Origin: Auriscalpium vulgare
Taxonomy: Eukaryota; Basidiomycota; Agaricomycetes; Russulales; Auriscalpiaceae
DNA length: 64,000 bases
Direction: 5' to 3'
Assembly: GCA_019915015.1 (NCBI GenBank)
Contig: JAHBBC010000014.1
Coordinates: 62,001-126,000 of the forward strand
A model generated the notes under the pieces. It ran no database searches, was not told the DNA's origin, and saw only the letters and a program-made list of their open reading frames with translations. A program made the position numbers and the translations under genes. Shown here one piece after another: positions 21,492 to 31,633 of this stretch (the stretch's first letter is position 1; the number at the start of each line of letters is the position of its first letter).

Positions 21492-21790
21492 TGTAGTGTA
21501 CTCGGACCGGTCGTCCTACTTGGACGACCAGCATGTGCGGAACCGCGGGTTCCAGACAACGCTCGGAGCTGGGCTGAGGTGAAGGGGCTGTTCCTGGGGA
21601 ACAGCCTCGGATCATTGATGGGATGGGATTACATAAGGGTAGCATATATATATCCGTCCTCTCCTTGGGAGAGGACATCTTTTGTACTTTCACTACTCGC
21701 GCCCCATCGAATCATACTCAGCCCACGTCGATATACGTGGGTACGATTCTACAGGCGTGATCACCTAAGTACAAGGGCATCGACGTTACA
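21492..21790 (+). repeat. Element B 5' LTR, with five perfect stem-loops
   Basis: 299 bp, TGTAGTG...GACGTTACA, same as 47306-47604. Contains a TATATATAT box at about 21645. Five perfect hairpins: 21509-21529 (8-bp stem), 21539-21553 (6), 21586-21606 (9), 21656-21676 (9), 21722-21741 (7). Confidence 0.95.
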
Positions 21791-21840
21791 CTTTTTTGAA
21801 TCCCACCGGATTTAAAAGCGAATATATCGACCCTTCGAAC

Positions 21841-22883
21841 ATGGGACCCAAGAAACCCACACCCACTGGAGAACCTCGCCGCTCGTCTCGAGTGGCAAGG
21901 GTCTCTGGTACCTCTACCTCGCATACCGAGGGAAGGGGAAGTCGGTCTGGAGGCCCCGCTACGAGCAGCTCTGCGCCTGTGGCGACGAGCAACTCGGTGC
22001 CAATGGCGACGAGTGGCTCTGCCCCCGCGGTACTGCCCGAGGCGATACCTCCGGATGCACTCCCTGATCCCGCGGATCACCGTGATCCCCGGGAGGAATC
22101 CGAGACATCGCCACGTCCGCCTGATAAAGGCAAAGGACGTGCGATTACCCCCGAAAATGAATCTGAGGATTCAGGGCAGGCTGAGGAGGAGGAATTTGAC
22201 GTCGCCCCATTCGACGACGATATCCTCCGGGCCACCCGCAATTCGCTGAATGACTTCAGCAACCCATACGCGCGGTTGGGCAGTCCCTCGCGAGCGAGAG
22301 GACCGGCCGGGCCAACACCATCAGGCGGATCAGTGACCCGTTCCGAGCGGGAAGTTGAGGACACGATCCGCCCGGTCCGCGCGGACATCCCGTATACATT
22401 CGAGATGGACAGGCTCATGGGCAACGTACGCGACCAGCTGCAGGGCAGTGAGATGTTCGTGAAGCAGATGGAGGAACTCTGGCAAGCGACCCGTGGGGTC
22501 ATGCAGGAGACATCCACCAGCATCAGTAACGCATACAGGTCGCTCGCCGCTATCGAGTCAAAAATGCAGGGCACTACTCCTGAGGAGAAGCCCCCCGCTG
22601 CCAATCGAGGCGCGGGATTGAAGTACAACACTACGGCGGACGACGCGGAAATGCCATCCAGTGGATGGACCAGGCCGGTCCGTGAGGACGGCGAGACGGC
22701 GGTCGATTTCGACATGCGCACTCGCGCGGCCGCCCGCCTTAATCGACACTGCCAGAGAGTGCACGAGCACTTCCTACCGCAATTGCGGAAAGACACCCCT
22801 CGTCGGCGTATACAATTCGCAGACCGCCATTCTCCTGAGGAGGATGACAGCGATGACCATGATTCTCACTACGGAGACGGTCC
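21841..22883 (+). CDS. gag: Element B Gag, N-terminal part (reading frame interrupted)
   Basis: Starts MGPKKPTPTG at 21841 (an upstream in-frame ATG at 21796 sits almost on the LTR). The chain is disordered and charged, with an acidic stretch (GQAEEEEFDVAPFDDD) and helical segments (MDRLMGNVRDQLQGSEMFVK). At HSHYGDGP (22862-22883) the family-like sequence ends and an unrelated segment follows, with the same frame running on to a stop at 23325. The matching continuation is at 24138 in another frame. Confidence 0.65.
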
Positions 22884-24159
22884 ATCATACGCGCTGATAC
22901 GCCTGGTTCTGCGGTGTGCGGAGATCTCACTTCAATTTTCGAACTTTCGTCAAGTCGAGAGTTTCGCTTCAGAGTCACCTGACTTCGGAATTTGGCCAGC
23001 AGTTTCCGAGGTTTCAACCCAGTCACTTCGGAACTTTCCGAAGTCACGTGACTTCGGATTCCGAACTCGCACCGGTCTCGGCCCGCTAGCACAGCCTCCA
23101 CGGATCTTTCCGAAGCGCCCGCACGTGATTCGGTCCAGACTTCACAAGCCCATCATCATCAGACACGCCCCAAACGTGATCCAGAGTCGAAACACTCACA
23201 GATTGTTGGGCTATGTCGCATCTAGGCCATATCCACTCCAGAACATTGCCCCCTCGTTCCCAGTATTGTCCCCTCCATTCCGACCCTACCTCGAGCCCTC
23301 CAGATGTGGTTCGCTGCGTTTCTAGCTGCGTCGAACCGCTATGCAACGCAATACTTCGGAACTTCGGACGATAGCCGCAGCGACTTCGGAACACGTTCCG
23401 AAGTTAGGCGCACAATCCCACTGTGGAGTCCCTTATGTTTCATTGTCTTAGGTTTCATGACTACTCTTCTCAGGCTTCCTAACAATGGCGTTCGACTTAC
23501 CGTTTGCTTGCGACTTACTCATTTCTTGTGATCTTGACCCACTTGCTTCGTGTTTCGTTCTACTTATGCCCTTGTTTGTTCGCACGGTTGTATATTACTT
23601 CGGACTCACTCGTAGTATATATAGGACTTGTCAGTACAATATTCTGGATCATATCATATGCCCCCTTCTTCCCCCTCATAGTGAGACTCACGCTAGAGAC
23701 TCTCCTCGACCTCTCGCATTGTCAAAGCGTTTCTGACTTTGCAACTTTCGACTTCGACTTCGACTTCGCCTTCGCCGCACGCCGCACGTATAGTATTTGA
23801 CTTCGACTTCGGATCTCGACTCCGACTTCGACTTCGCCTTTGACGCACGTATCGTATTCGCCTTTCGTACCCTCCTTTGTCATTCAACTTCGACTTCGAC
23901 TCCATCCTCGACCCAATCACTTCGGCACTTCGGCTCCATCACTTCGGCACTTCGGCTCCATCACTTCGGCACTTCGACTCCATCACCTCGGCACTTCGGA
24001 ACCACGGCATTCAACTTCGACTTTGCCTACGTTGCACGACCACTCGACACCCCGCAGATCGTAACATCCCCACACTTCCTCATCCTTCCTAGTTTGGATC
24101 ACTCCCGAACTCACTGCTATCACGCTACGACCACCCCATTCCCACTTCGGAGACGCTCC
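22884..24159. mobile_element. 1.28-kb repeat-rich insertion inside element B gag
   Basis: Bounded by an imperfect 22-bp direct repeat (22862-22883 and 24138-24159, 18 of 22 identical). Removing 1,276 bp (insert plus one repeat copy) restores the gag frame. The insert is rich in CTTCGG/CCGAAG and CTTCGA motifs and carries a perfect 22-nt palindrome centred on CACGTG (23037-23058), a TATATATAGG box near 23615, and a minisatellite (23928-23998). It has no long ORF of known type and no clear terminal inverted repeats. It could be a non-autonomous element or a solo LTR; class not determined. Confidence 0.5.
23928..23998. repeat. 22-bp minisatellite, about 3.3 copies
   Basis: Unit TCACTTCGGCACTTCGGCTC plus CA, two exact copies, then a third with one change and a partial fourth. 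Preceded at 23745-23860 by irregular CTTCGA repeats. Confidence 0.8.
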
Positions 24160-25174
24160 CGGAGACTTTGGGACCACTGACGACTCGCCCCTCACACAAC
24201 GGTACCGTGCACTGTGCTCTAGGGATAGGTATACAAGACATTACCGCCCTACTACCGGCTGGTACCCATCAGCGCGCGACGAACCAATCAGCGCAATGAC
24301 TGCACAATCCACGCGCTACGTGAGCTTAGAGCCGCAGAGTGTTCGCAGCGACCACATTGCGCAACGCGTAGGACACCACAGTCACGGCGCCGCGGATCTG
24401 CGTCCTAAGGACACTGCCACTAGCCGTGTCGAAGCCCCACGGCTCCGTAATGCCACTGTGTATACACTAGAGCGTTTGGCTGCACTCATACGTGAACAAG
24501 TGGGCGAGCCGACTTCCGCTCTACTAGCACAAGTGGCCAAAGCTTACAAACTACCCATGCCCGGTTCGTACAACGGCGTCGATGACATTGACACGTTGGA
24601 GCTCTGGCTTGGGAAAGTATTGCGGTGGATGAGACTGTACCACGTCACAGGGCCAGACCGTGATGCAGAACGCGTAGCTCTGCTCGGGTCCTTCCTTGAC
24701 GGGGAAGCGGCCCGATGGTACACCCAAGAGGTGGAAGCCCCCACCCGAGCACACCGTGCCTGGACATTCGAGGACATCATCGCTGCGATGTACTCCCGAT
24801 TCATCCACCGTGCCTCAGCACAGACGGCCGCGTCCCGGTTCATGGTGTCGCGCTTTTCCCGAAGCAAAGGAATTGCGGGATTCTTCAGTGAACTGAAGGA
24901 GCGAGCCTCACGCATGGTGGAACAGCCGGATGAATATACGTTCAAACGACTGTTCCTCAGCGGGCTCCCGGAGGAGTACAACGATGTACTGCTGCGAGTA
25001 CGCGGTCTGTCGGCCGAATACTCTGATATGAACGCGCTCCTTGAAGCCTCACTCGAAATCGAGGAAGGCAGCAAGATTATGAGCAAGTTCCGCGACTCGC
25101 GACAGAGCACGGCGCCCGCGCGCACCACTCCCGGAAGTCGACCGCGACCTCGAGTGCGACTGCGCGGCGGGTAA
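24138..25174 (+). CDS. gag: Element B Gag, main domain
   Basis: Frame open from before 24138. First ATG in the frame is 24296. Retrotransposon gag domain: GSYNGVDDIDTLELWLGKVL, DGEAARWYTQEV, FEDIIAAMYSRFIHRASAQT, GFFSELKERASRM, YTFKRLFLSGLPEEYNDVLL. It ends RVRLRGG at TAA 25172-25174. The next ORF (zinc knuckle) is in the -1 frame and is open across this point from upstream, so the two overlap by tens of bases. A -1 shift would join them, but no canonical slippery heptamer is visible. GTAAGA at the stop could alternatively be a splice donor. Confidence 0.75.
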
Positions 25175-25245
25175 GACCGTCCCGAGGACAGACTCAGACC
25201 GCCCGAGTCAACCAAACCTCGCCTCAGACACGCACGGGAAGTGGC

Positions 25246-27411
25246 ATGGATAGACCACGCCCCGATAGTACTCCTCGCCCGCAGAAGCTACAGGGCCGTC
25301 CTGGTGGACAGCCCCGTACCGCGGTAGGAAAAGATGGTAAATCCATCACGTGCTTCGGATGCGGACAGACGGGGCACTATTCGAGTGACCCTACTTGCCC
25401 GCAATTCGGCAAGCCCCGCATGTTTGCCTCTCGAGTAGTCAATGACAACTCGGAGGACGACCAAGCGGGAGAGCCTGAAGCGCAGAACGATGAGTCATCC
25501 CCTGGGGACGACGAGCGCGCTGACGACGACAAAGAAGCCCCTGAGGAGCGCTGGGCGTCGTCAGATGATTACGTCGAGGATATGGAATACCTAGACACCC
25601 CATCCGACGATGATGAGGGGCCCCCACTCCGACTCGCCAGCATGCGCATGTTCTCCATGAGAATTACGCCCGCTAGCGACGAAGAAGACAATGTGTCGTT
25701 AGGCTCCGAATCTGACGACATGCCTGGGCTAGTCGAACTGGGCCCAGCCCCCTCGCAGCAAGCTGTCGATCTGGGACGGCTACTAGGGGAGGATGCGGTC
25801 CAATACTTGCAGCAGAGAATCCCGATGGGATTACCTGGCCCCGCATACCCTGGACCGAGCTTTTCACGCCCAGTGCCAGGGCCTTCTCGCGTGAGCAGAG
25901 TTGCGCCCCCAGGGCCATACTCCCCGCCTGACTCCCCGGGAACTGGGATCGAGAACATGATTCGCGCCGCGCTCTCGCTTGGTCGCGCCTCGAGCCCAAC
26001 CTCCCGTGGTATGGCGCCAGGGGCTGTTGGTAGCGACGAGTTCGCCCAATACCCTCGGGAGTACGGATTCACGTACGCACAGCACCAAGCGGACGGTTTA
26101 CGAAGGTGGCGAGGCACCGGACACGCGCTGCGTCCTGGGATACCTCACCCCATCACAAATGATGGGCACTTCCCCGCTCGCCTCATGTTTGACGAGGAAT
26201 TCGCAGACAGCGTCCCTACGGACACTTATCTGCTGCGCGACTTCGAGCTCGGCTCCATCGAGACCGTGAACGTGCACGCCGTCGTGTGGCGACGCTACGT
26301 GGAGGACCGCGTGAGCGCGGCCCTTTTTCTCGGGGTACCGATTGAGCTCGAGCACACATGGATGTTTGACCCCGTGTACGGCCCCATACACGCAGCTGAA
26401 TGCTTCATCTGCCTCGTATTCGTGAATCACCGGCGAAACGCGCGACACGGTGATGGATCACTCGACGCAGCGGAGGAACTCGGTCAATCCATGCGGAATG
26501 ACCGATACGACGCCGGCTACAACGCTGGGTTGGCCACCGCCGCACGAGCCATCATGCACTTCTCGCGATCCGAGCAGGCAGAGGCTCGTCAGGAAGTAGC
26601 GTACAATGCGGGCATGCGCAACGCATTCAACATCGTCGCCGCCCTTGAGCGCCGTCGGCCCCGTGGACCAACGTTCCCCGCCGGCGACGACGCAGACAAT
26701 GCATGGCCACGTCATGCAGGGGGAGGGGACGCAAATGCGGATGTAGCACCACCGGCGCCGTCATACGTAGCACCCCCAGCGTACATAGACGAATTATCAC
26801 GACGCACTACGGGCATGATGCTATTCGCCATGCGCGCAATGCGCTCGCACCTGCCAGCAGTGACACCTGAAGTACCCCGCTGGGTATACAGTGCCAACTT
26901 GCGTCGTAACGTTCCAAATGAGGAACAGCCCGATCGCAACGCGACACGACATATAGTCCTCGCCGCCGATGTTAACATCAACGGCGAGACACTATTTGCG
27001 CTGTTCGACAGCGGAAGCACCACCAATGGCATAAGCCCGGAGGCAGCCACGGTATCCCGGGTAGGGATATTTGAACTTGTAGACCCAATGACGCTCCAAC
27101 TGGGCGTCGTAGGATCCAAGTCAAAGATCAACTACGGGACCAGGTGCCGGATCAAAGTGAGCGGGCAAGAAGTCCCATGCTATCTCGACGTGGCCAATAT
27201 AGACCACTACAACATCATACTGGGCACCCCGTTCCTCCATGGCAACAAAGTCGCTCTCGACTTTGGCGACCTGTCAATCACGATCAACGGCCAACGCATC
27301 GTTGCACTGACTCCTCAGGAGGAAGCCCAACGATCGCGACGGCACTGGAAACGTGACCGTGCTCCGATGGCGACTGCGCGTGTAAACGCGGCGCGCCCGA
27401 TGCTGGAATGA
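25246..27411 (+). CDS. Element B zinc-knuckle and protease ORF
   Basis: 721 aa. N-terminal zinc knuckle CFGCGQTGHYSSDPTC has CX2CX4HX6C spacing, two residues longer than the usual X4 before the last Cys. An acidic disordered region (about 60-220) follows, then a roughly 250-aa segment of unknown function (TYLLRDFELGSIETVNVHAV, YDAGYNAGLATAARAIMHFS). A retropepsin-like domain has LFALFDSGSTTNGIS (DSG about residue 587) and NIILGTPFLHGNKVALDFGD. It ends LE then TGA, after which the same frame stays open into reverse transcriptase. Confidence 0.85.
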   Translation: MDRPRPDSTPRPQKLQGRPGGQPRTAVGKDGKSITCFGCGQTGHYSSDPTCPQFGKPRMFASRVVNDNSEDDQAGEPEAQNDESSPGDDERADDDKEAPEERWASSDDYVEDMEYLDTPSDDDEGPPLRLASMRMFSMRITPASDEEDNVSLGSESDDMPGLVELGPAPSQQAVDLGRLLGEDAVQYLQQRIPMGLPGPAYPGPSFSRPVPGPSRVSRVAPPGPYSPPDSPGTGIENMIRAALSLGRASSPTSRGMAPGAVGSDEFAQYPREYGFTYAQHQADGLRRWRGTGHALRPGIPHPITNDGHFPARLMFDEEFADSVPTDTYLLRDFELGSIETVNVHAVVWRRYVEDRVSAALFLGVPIELEHTWMFDPVYGPIHAAECFICLVFVNHRRNARHGDGSLDAAEELGQSMRNDRYDAGYNAGLATAARAIMHFSRSEQAEARQEVAYNAGMRNAFNIVAALERRRPRGPTFPAGDDADNAWPRHAGGGDANADVAPPAPSYVAPPAYIDELSRRTTGMMLFAMRAMRSHLPAVTPEVPRWVYSANLRRNVPNEEQPDRNATRHIVLAADVNINGETLFALFDSGSTTNGISPEAATVSRVGIFELVDPMTLQLGVVGSKSKINYGTRCRIKVSGQEVPCYLDVANIDHYNIILGTPFLHGNKVALDFGDLSITINGQRIVALTPQEEAQRSRRHWKRDRAPMATARVNAARPMLE
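27409..27411 (+). other. In-frame TGA between protease and reverse transcriptase of element B
   Basis: The frame is open on both sides: 25246-27408 before the TGA and 27412-28079 after it. A perfect GCCAC-CTCG-GTGGC hairpin lies about 35 nt downstream. Either a readthrough stop or an inactivating mutation. Confidence 0.6.
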
Positions 27412-28079
27412 GGGTACGCGGCGGGATCTACGAAAGTAGAGCCTGCCACCTCGGTGGCCCCTCCCATGCGGGAGAACCACACCAAGCACCGCGCACGGAT
27501 GAAGATAGGAGAAGCGGAGGAAGCCCAAAAGGGACTCCCAGTGCCCGAGGATCCTGAGGATCCCCTGGCGCCACTCCGGAAACGATGGATGGAATCGGAG
27601 GCGGACCTGATGTGCCCAGTGCCCCCAGAGCTTCCCCCGTTCCGAGAAGTTAATCATCGCATTAATTTAATCGATGAGAAATTACGCAGCTTGTACCACC
27701 TCCCCCGATGCCCTGACTCGCTTAAACCACAACTCATGTTGAAGATAAAGCGATACGTTGAGGCGGGATGGTGGGAAATGCGCACAGCCCCACAAGCCGC
27801 CCCGTTACTTTGTATACCAAAGAAATCGGGGAAACTGAGGACTGTGGTGGATGCGCGCAAGCGTAACGACAACACCCATAAGGATGTTACGCCTTTCCCT
27901 GACCAGGATCAGATCCGAATGGACGTCGCACGCGCGAAGTTCCGGTCCAAGATTGACATGAGCGACGCGTACGAACAAATACGCATCGAACCCGATGATA
28001 TTTGGAAGACAGCGTTCGCGACAATCTACGGCACGTTCGTGAGCCATGTTATGCAGCAGGGAGACTGTAATGCGCCCGC
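27412..28079 (+). CDS. pol: Element B Pol, N-terminal part of reverse transcriptase (interrupted by element C)
   Basis: Continues the protease frame. RT blocks: PRCPDSLKPQLMLKIKRYVE, APQAAPLLCIPKKSGKLRTV, VDARKRNDNTHKDVTPFPDQ, KIDMSDAYEQIRIEPDD (first catalytic Asp), WKTAFATIYGTFVSHVMQQG. Broken in the codons NAPA at 28079 by element C. The chain resumes at 41630 as TFQRLM, and the insert plus its 4-bp duplication (13,554 bp) is a multiple of three, so the frame is kept. Confidence 0.92.
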
Positions 28080-28736
28080 TGATACGCTATCACCCGGGAC
28101 GGACCCTAGCGGGGCGTGCGGCGAGTGCCTCACAGGACAACAACCACCAACACTGCCTCCTATACGTCGCGATCCAGTCCGGGTGACTAGTCTTGCTGAG
28201 GGGGGAAGGTGTTCGTGTCGCTGTTGCGCTTCGTGCCCTCCCCGCGGTCGTGCGGGGCCACCTCCTACCGCCTAAACACCAAACTAAACACTCACCTGCC
28301 TGGGGATGCCCTCTACGGGATCCTCCTCCGAGTGCTTCGCACCCGTGTGCGAAGCGTCCGCCTATGGGCCGTCGCACCCCCTCTTGCCTGTCCGCCTGCC
28401 TACCTGTTCCCACATCGGTGGGGTCCTTCCTTCCTAAGTCTGGTAGCGCCTCAGGCTACAGTTTCTGTGAGGTAAAGGGTGTGGGTGGCTTGCGCCGCCC
28501 ACAGGTTGATTGGGTTGCTACGTCTCGCGCAGCTCCCTAAGTAGTGGCTCTACCTACGTCGCTAAGCCCCCCCGATCTAGCCCGTTCCGGTGATCCGTTC
28601 CGTCGCCAGTCCCGGTTGCTCCTGGGTCGCCGGACCACGTTCCCATCACCCCCGCTCCCGCGACCCTGCGCCTCGCATGCTGCTTCCCCGTCTCGCGACG
28701 TCTCGCTACACGCTTGCCCGCGGCCTGAACCTATCA
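28080..28736 (-). repeat. Element C 3' LTR
   Basis: 657 bp, TGATACGC...CCTATCA; matches 40973-41629 with two differences. Contains a 9-bp perfect hairpin at 28334-28355 and one TCGCGA-CGTC-TCGCTA motif at 28693-28708. Confidence 0.95.
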
Positions 28737-28864
28737 TTTCTCCCCCCAACTGAAACTGCAACTGTCCCCAGTTGCCAGGAACCGTGCGGAAGCGGCATAT
28801 AAGGGCTCGCGACCTTTCGCGATAACGTCGCTTGTAGCATCCCTTTGCCGATTTCTGTCCCGCG
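28737..28864 (+). promoter_or_regulatory. Element C 3' PPT and promoter of antisense gene 1
   Basis: On the minus strand the G-rich tract TTTCAGTTGGGGGGAG (28755-28740) next to the 3' LTR is the polypurine tract. On the plus strand a TATAAG box (28798-28803) is followed four bases later by TCGCGA-CCTT-TCGCGA (28807-28822), 43 bp before the ATG of gene 1. Confidence 0.6.
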
Positions 28865-30113
28865 ATGTCCCTCCCCGCAGCGTCTGCCACCGCCGACAAC
28901 CTCGACCTCCTCCGCCTGTTGACGCAGGCCCCCTTCGCTGGTTTTGACCTTGGGGATGCCGAACGGGAGGTTGCGCTACGTCTAGAGTGGGCCGACAAAG
29001 TCAACCAGCTCGTGGTGCGTGCTGGTCCCCGACCGCGTCTTTTCCCGGCTTGGCTGATGATGAACTCAATTCCAGACCCTTTCTTCAATCCGCGCGTCCC
29101 GCAGCCTGCGCGATCTTGCCTTCCACTTCACCTCGCCGATCCTCGAGTTCATGGTGAAGCTCGTTCCAGCGTCCGCCCCTCTCGCCCAGCGCTTCGAGGG
29201 CACCCTCATGCGTACCCTCCCCGACTCAGCGCGCGCCAGCCCGCGGTGGCCCCAGATGTTCTCCCCTTTCCCTGCCGACGCTACCGACGCGGAACTCCAC
29301 GTCTTGATCACCATCGTGGAGGCTGGGCTCTGGACCGTGTACTACTTCGGAGACGGTTCTGTCGAATCCTACCTCCATGAAATCACGGAGTTGCATGGCG
29401 CCTTCCCCACCCTGCGTCCTCAGGGGATGCAGAGCTGGCTCCTACGTGATTTCGACGCCCGGGCCGTCCATGGGATGTTTGTTATTACCCGCGAAGACGC
29501 CGTGTGCCGCGCCCTGGCCTACCACGTCCGTGGTGCCTCCAGCTCCCCCCACTCTCGTGCCTACGCGGGCCGCCTCACCACGGGCGTGGTGTACTACCTA
29601 TTGGGGGGCCTCGCGGAGGACTCGGTGGATATGTTACGGGACTTTACCACCATTTCCGAGGCCTTCGACACGTTTCGCGATATTTGGGCGGACTGGCCAC
29701 TGGTGTTGGATCGCCTCGACATGCGCTGGGCCGCGATGGCAACCTGTATGGGCGGGATGCTGGACGCATGGGGATTAGGGTCCCGCCTCCTGGCCAACCT
29801 CCAGCCCGCAGACTTCCTGGTCCAGGATATCAGCGTGGCCTCGATTCGCGCCATCGAGCAGATCAGTTCTGCGCGCCTCTCGCACATCTCCTCCTCCCAA
29901 GCCATAGCTGAGATACCCCTAGGCTTCGATGCCATAGTCCATCCCTCGGACCAGCCGGGCCCTCTTCCCTTCCCCGCGCACCCCACGGTACCAGCGCCGA
30001 CGGCCCCCTCCGCGTCTCCTACCTACGCCGGGGAGACACCGCCGCCCATCGCCAGCTCGGAAGAAGTCGAGGAGGGGGAGGTGATCGAGCTTCTGATGGA
30101 GCGCGAGGAATAG
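28865..30113 (+). CDS. Element C antisense gene 1, unknown function
   Basis: Two exons, 28865-29014 (50 codons) and 29076-30113, around a 61-bp GT-AG intron (29015-29075); 395 aa. I do not recognise the family. Exon 1 is a short helical segment (NLDLLRLLTQAPF ... WADKVNQL). Exon 2 opens RDLAFHFTSPILEFMV, then LAQRFEGTLMRTLP, EAGLWTVYYFGDG, FRDIWADWPLVLD, and ends in a Pro/Ser-rich and acidic tail (SSEEVEEGEVIELLME). No signal peptide or membrane segment seen. Gene 2 next to it shares the intron position and the motif HFT-P-L--M ... LA-RF--T---T-P, so the two are probably tandem paralogues. It lies opposite to gag-pol, so its intron is not removed from the retrotransposon's own genomic RNA. 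Confidence 0.75.
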
Positions 30114-30451
30114 GTATATTCCCGGGCCAATGTCTGTAGAATGTTCCATAGCTATTGAAATGGAACCAGGAGCCATGTGCGGCTTCCCCCTGTCCCTGTG
30201 CCACGTTTCGCGATGCCTTGCGATAAGCTCCTGGGCCCATGCCGGTGGCCCCGTCTGGGTCGCGATCTGTCGCGATAACCCACGTTGGCCGGAACTCCGG
30301 CGAGACCCTCGTGTTTTGGTCTTCGCGCTGTATCGCGACGCCGCGATGGTGTGCCTCTTTCCCTACTCGCGCCGCCTATATGAGGGGGCTGCGACGATGG
30401 CCTTTTCAAAAAAACCCTCAACGCCCCAGTCCGTCCGACTACCTCCTCCAC
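30114..30451 (+). promoter_or_regulatory. Promoter of antisense gene 2 with three bipartite CGCG motifs
   Basis: 338 bp holding TCGCGA-TGCC-TTGCGA (30208-30223), TCGCGA-TCTG-TCGCGA (30260-30275) and TCGCGC-TGTA-TCGCGA (30323-30338), start-to-start distances 52 and 63 bp (about 5 and 6 helical turns). A TATATGA box follows at 30377-30383, 69 bp before the ATG. Confidence 0.6.
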
Positions 30452-31633
30452 ATGCAGGCCGTCCTACTCCGCGCGTTTTCGCGTTTCCGGCTGTACCAGC
30501 TGTTGATACATCCGGTTGAGGTGCCCTTGCCTGGTGCCGACGCTTCCTCATTTCCCGCGGCCGCCGTTGCCTGGCTTCAGGAGATCTCCGACCTATTGGT
30601 GCGTCGTCCCGCGGCCCTCTTTTCCCTCATCCCGGCCTCGTACTGACGTTGTCTTCGCTTCTTCCCCCCTTTTCAGCAGGACCATCGCGAGACGTCGCAT
30701 TTTACCCTACCGGCCCTCGCGTCCATGACCGTCGTCTCGACGCTCTCCTACCTAGCGGAGCGCTTTCCCGAAACGTTCGAACAAACCGCCCCCATTCGCG
30801 CGAATATCGTAGGAAATATTCCGTTCGGAGGGGACAACGCCCCGGGACAGCCACCCAGCGTCGCTCTGCTTCCTCACGTGGTCCATGTGGACTCCTTGGC
30901 CCACCTGGTGGAGCGCTCCGTTTGGTTGCTGTACCGTCACCAACTTCACGGCCGGGCAACTTTCGAGGTCAACTTGGCAGCGCTGTTCGGCCCCGAGTTT
31001 GCCCCCCGTCCCGACGGCCTTGCCACCCGTGTTGCCGAGTTATTCCTTCGCGACCTCGATCGTTTGAGTGACGACCTCGACCACGCCGACGGGCTGGTCG
31101 GGGCCCTCATGCTCCCCTTGAACCGCGCCGTGATCGGAATGACCCACCCCCGCGACATTGGCGTCCTCGACTTCCTTGCGGCCGCGAGTCCCTCGTTGCA
31201 GGCTGCCCATCGTGCGAACGTCCGTGAAGCCGCCGACTATCTCGTTCCCGGCCTCAAGTTGGTCGCGGAGCTTCGCGACTTCGTTTGGGCGGACCAATTG
31301 AACGCCAGCCACCTGCGCCACGCCGTCACTCGCCTCGAAGGCACCGCGGGAAAGCTGCTGTACGATGCCTGCGAAGTTGCCGCGGTCCTCGACCACCTCG
31401 CCGGTGCCGGTCCTATGCGCCGTATGCTTACCGCCCTTCCCTTCCCGCCGCTTACTCACCGAGTCATCCGCCGCGGCTCTATCGCGTTCTCGTGGGGGGT
31501 CCCCAACCTTGTTGAGGTCGTGGGCCCGAGGCCTCCTGATGCCCTGAGTCGACGGGCTGGTCGTAGGAATGGGGGTAACCGCGCCCGGACTCCCGCGCCC
31601 AATGGTGCGTCTGGGTCCGGTGCGCCCGCGTAG
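30452..31633 (+). CDS. Element C antisense gene 2, paralogue of gene 1, unknown function
   Basis: Exons 30452-30598 (49 codons) and 30677-31633 around a GT-AG intron; 367 aa. Exon 1: FRLYQLLIHPVEVPLPGAD ... WLQEISDLL. Exon 2 opens QDHRETSHFTLPALASM, then LAERFPETFEQTAP, SLAHLVERSVWLLYR, LRDFVWADQLN and VAAVLDHLAGAGPMRRML. It ends with a basic Arg/Asn-rich tail. Alignment by eye with gene 1 conserves the exon-1 length, the intron position just before the HFT-P block, the Arg-Phe-Thr spacing after it, and a later RD-WAD block. No known domain recognised. Mostly helical and probably soluble. Confidence 0.72.

Noticed and set aside
22884..24159. Insert in B gag as a solo LTR or a hAT element (8-bp CGGAGACG on both sides)
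   Set aside because: No TG...CA ends with matching duplication, no inverted termini; the 8-bp match is part of a longer 22-bp imperfect repeat.
25170..25235. Intron joining element B gag to the zinc-knuckle ORF (GTAAGA donor)
   Set aside because: Retroelement sense-strand introns would be lost on transposition, and the knuckle frame is already open across the gag stop, so a frame shift is simpler; left open in the gag entry.
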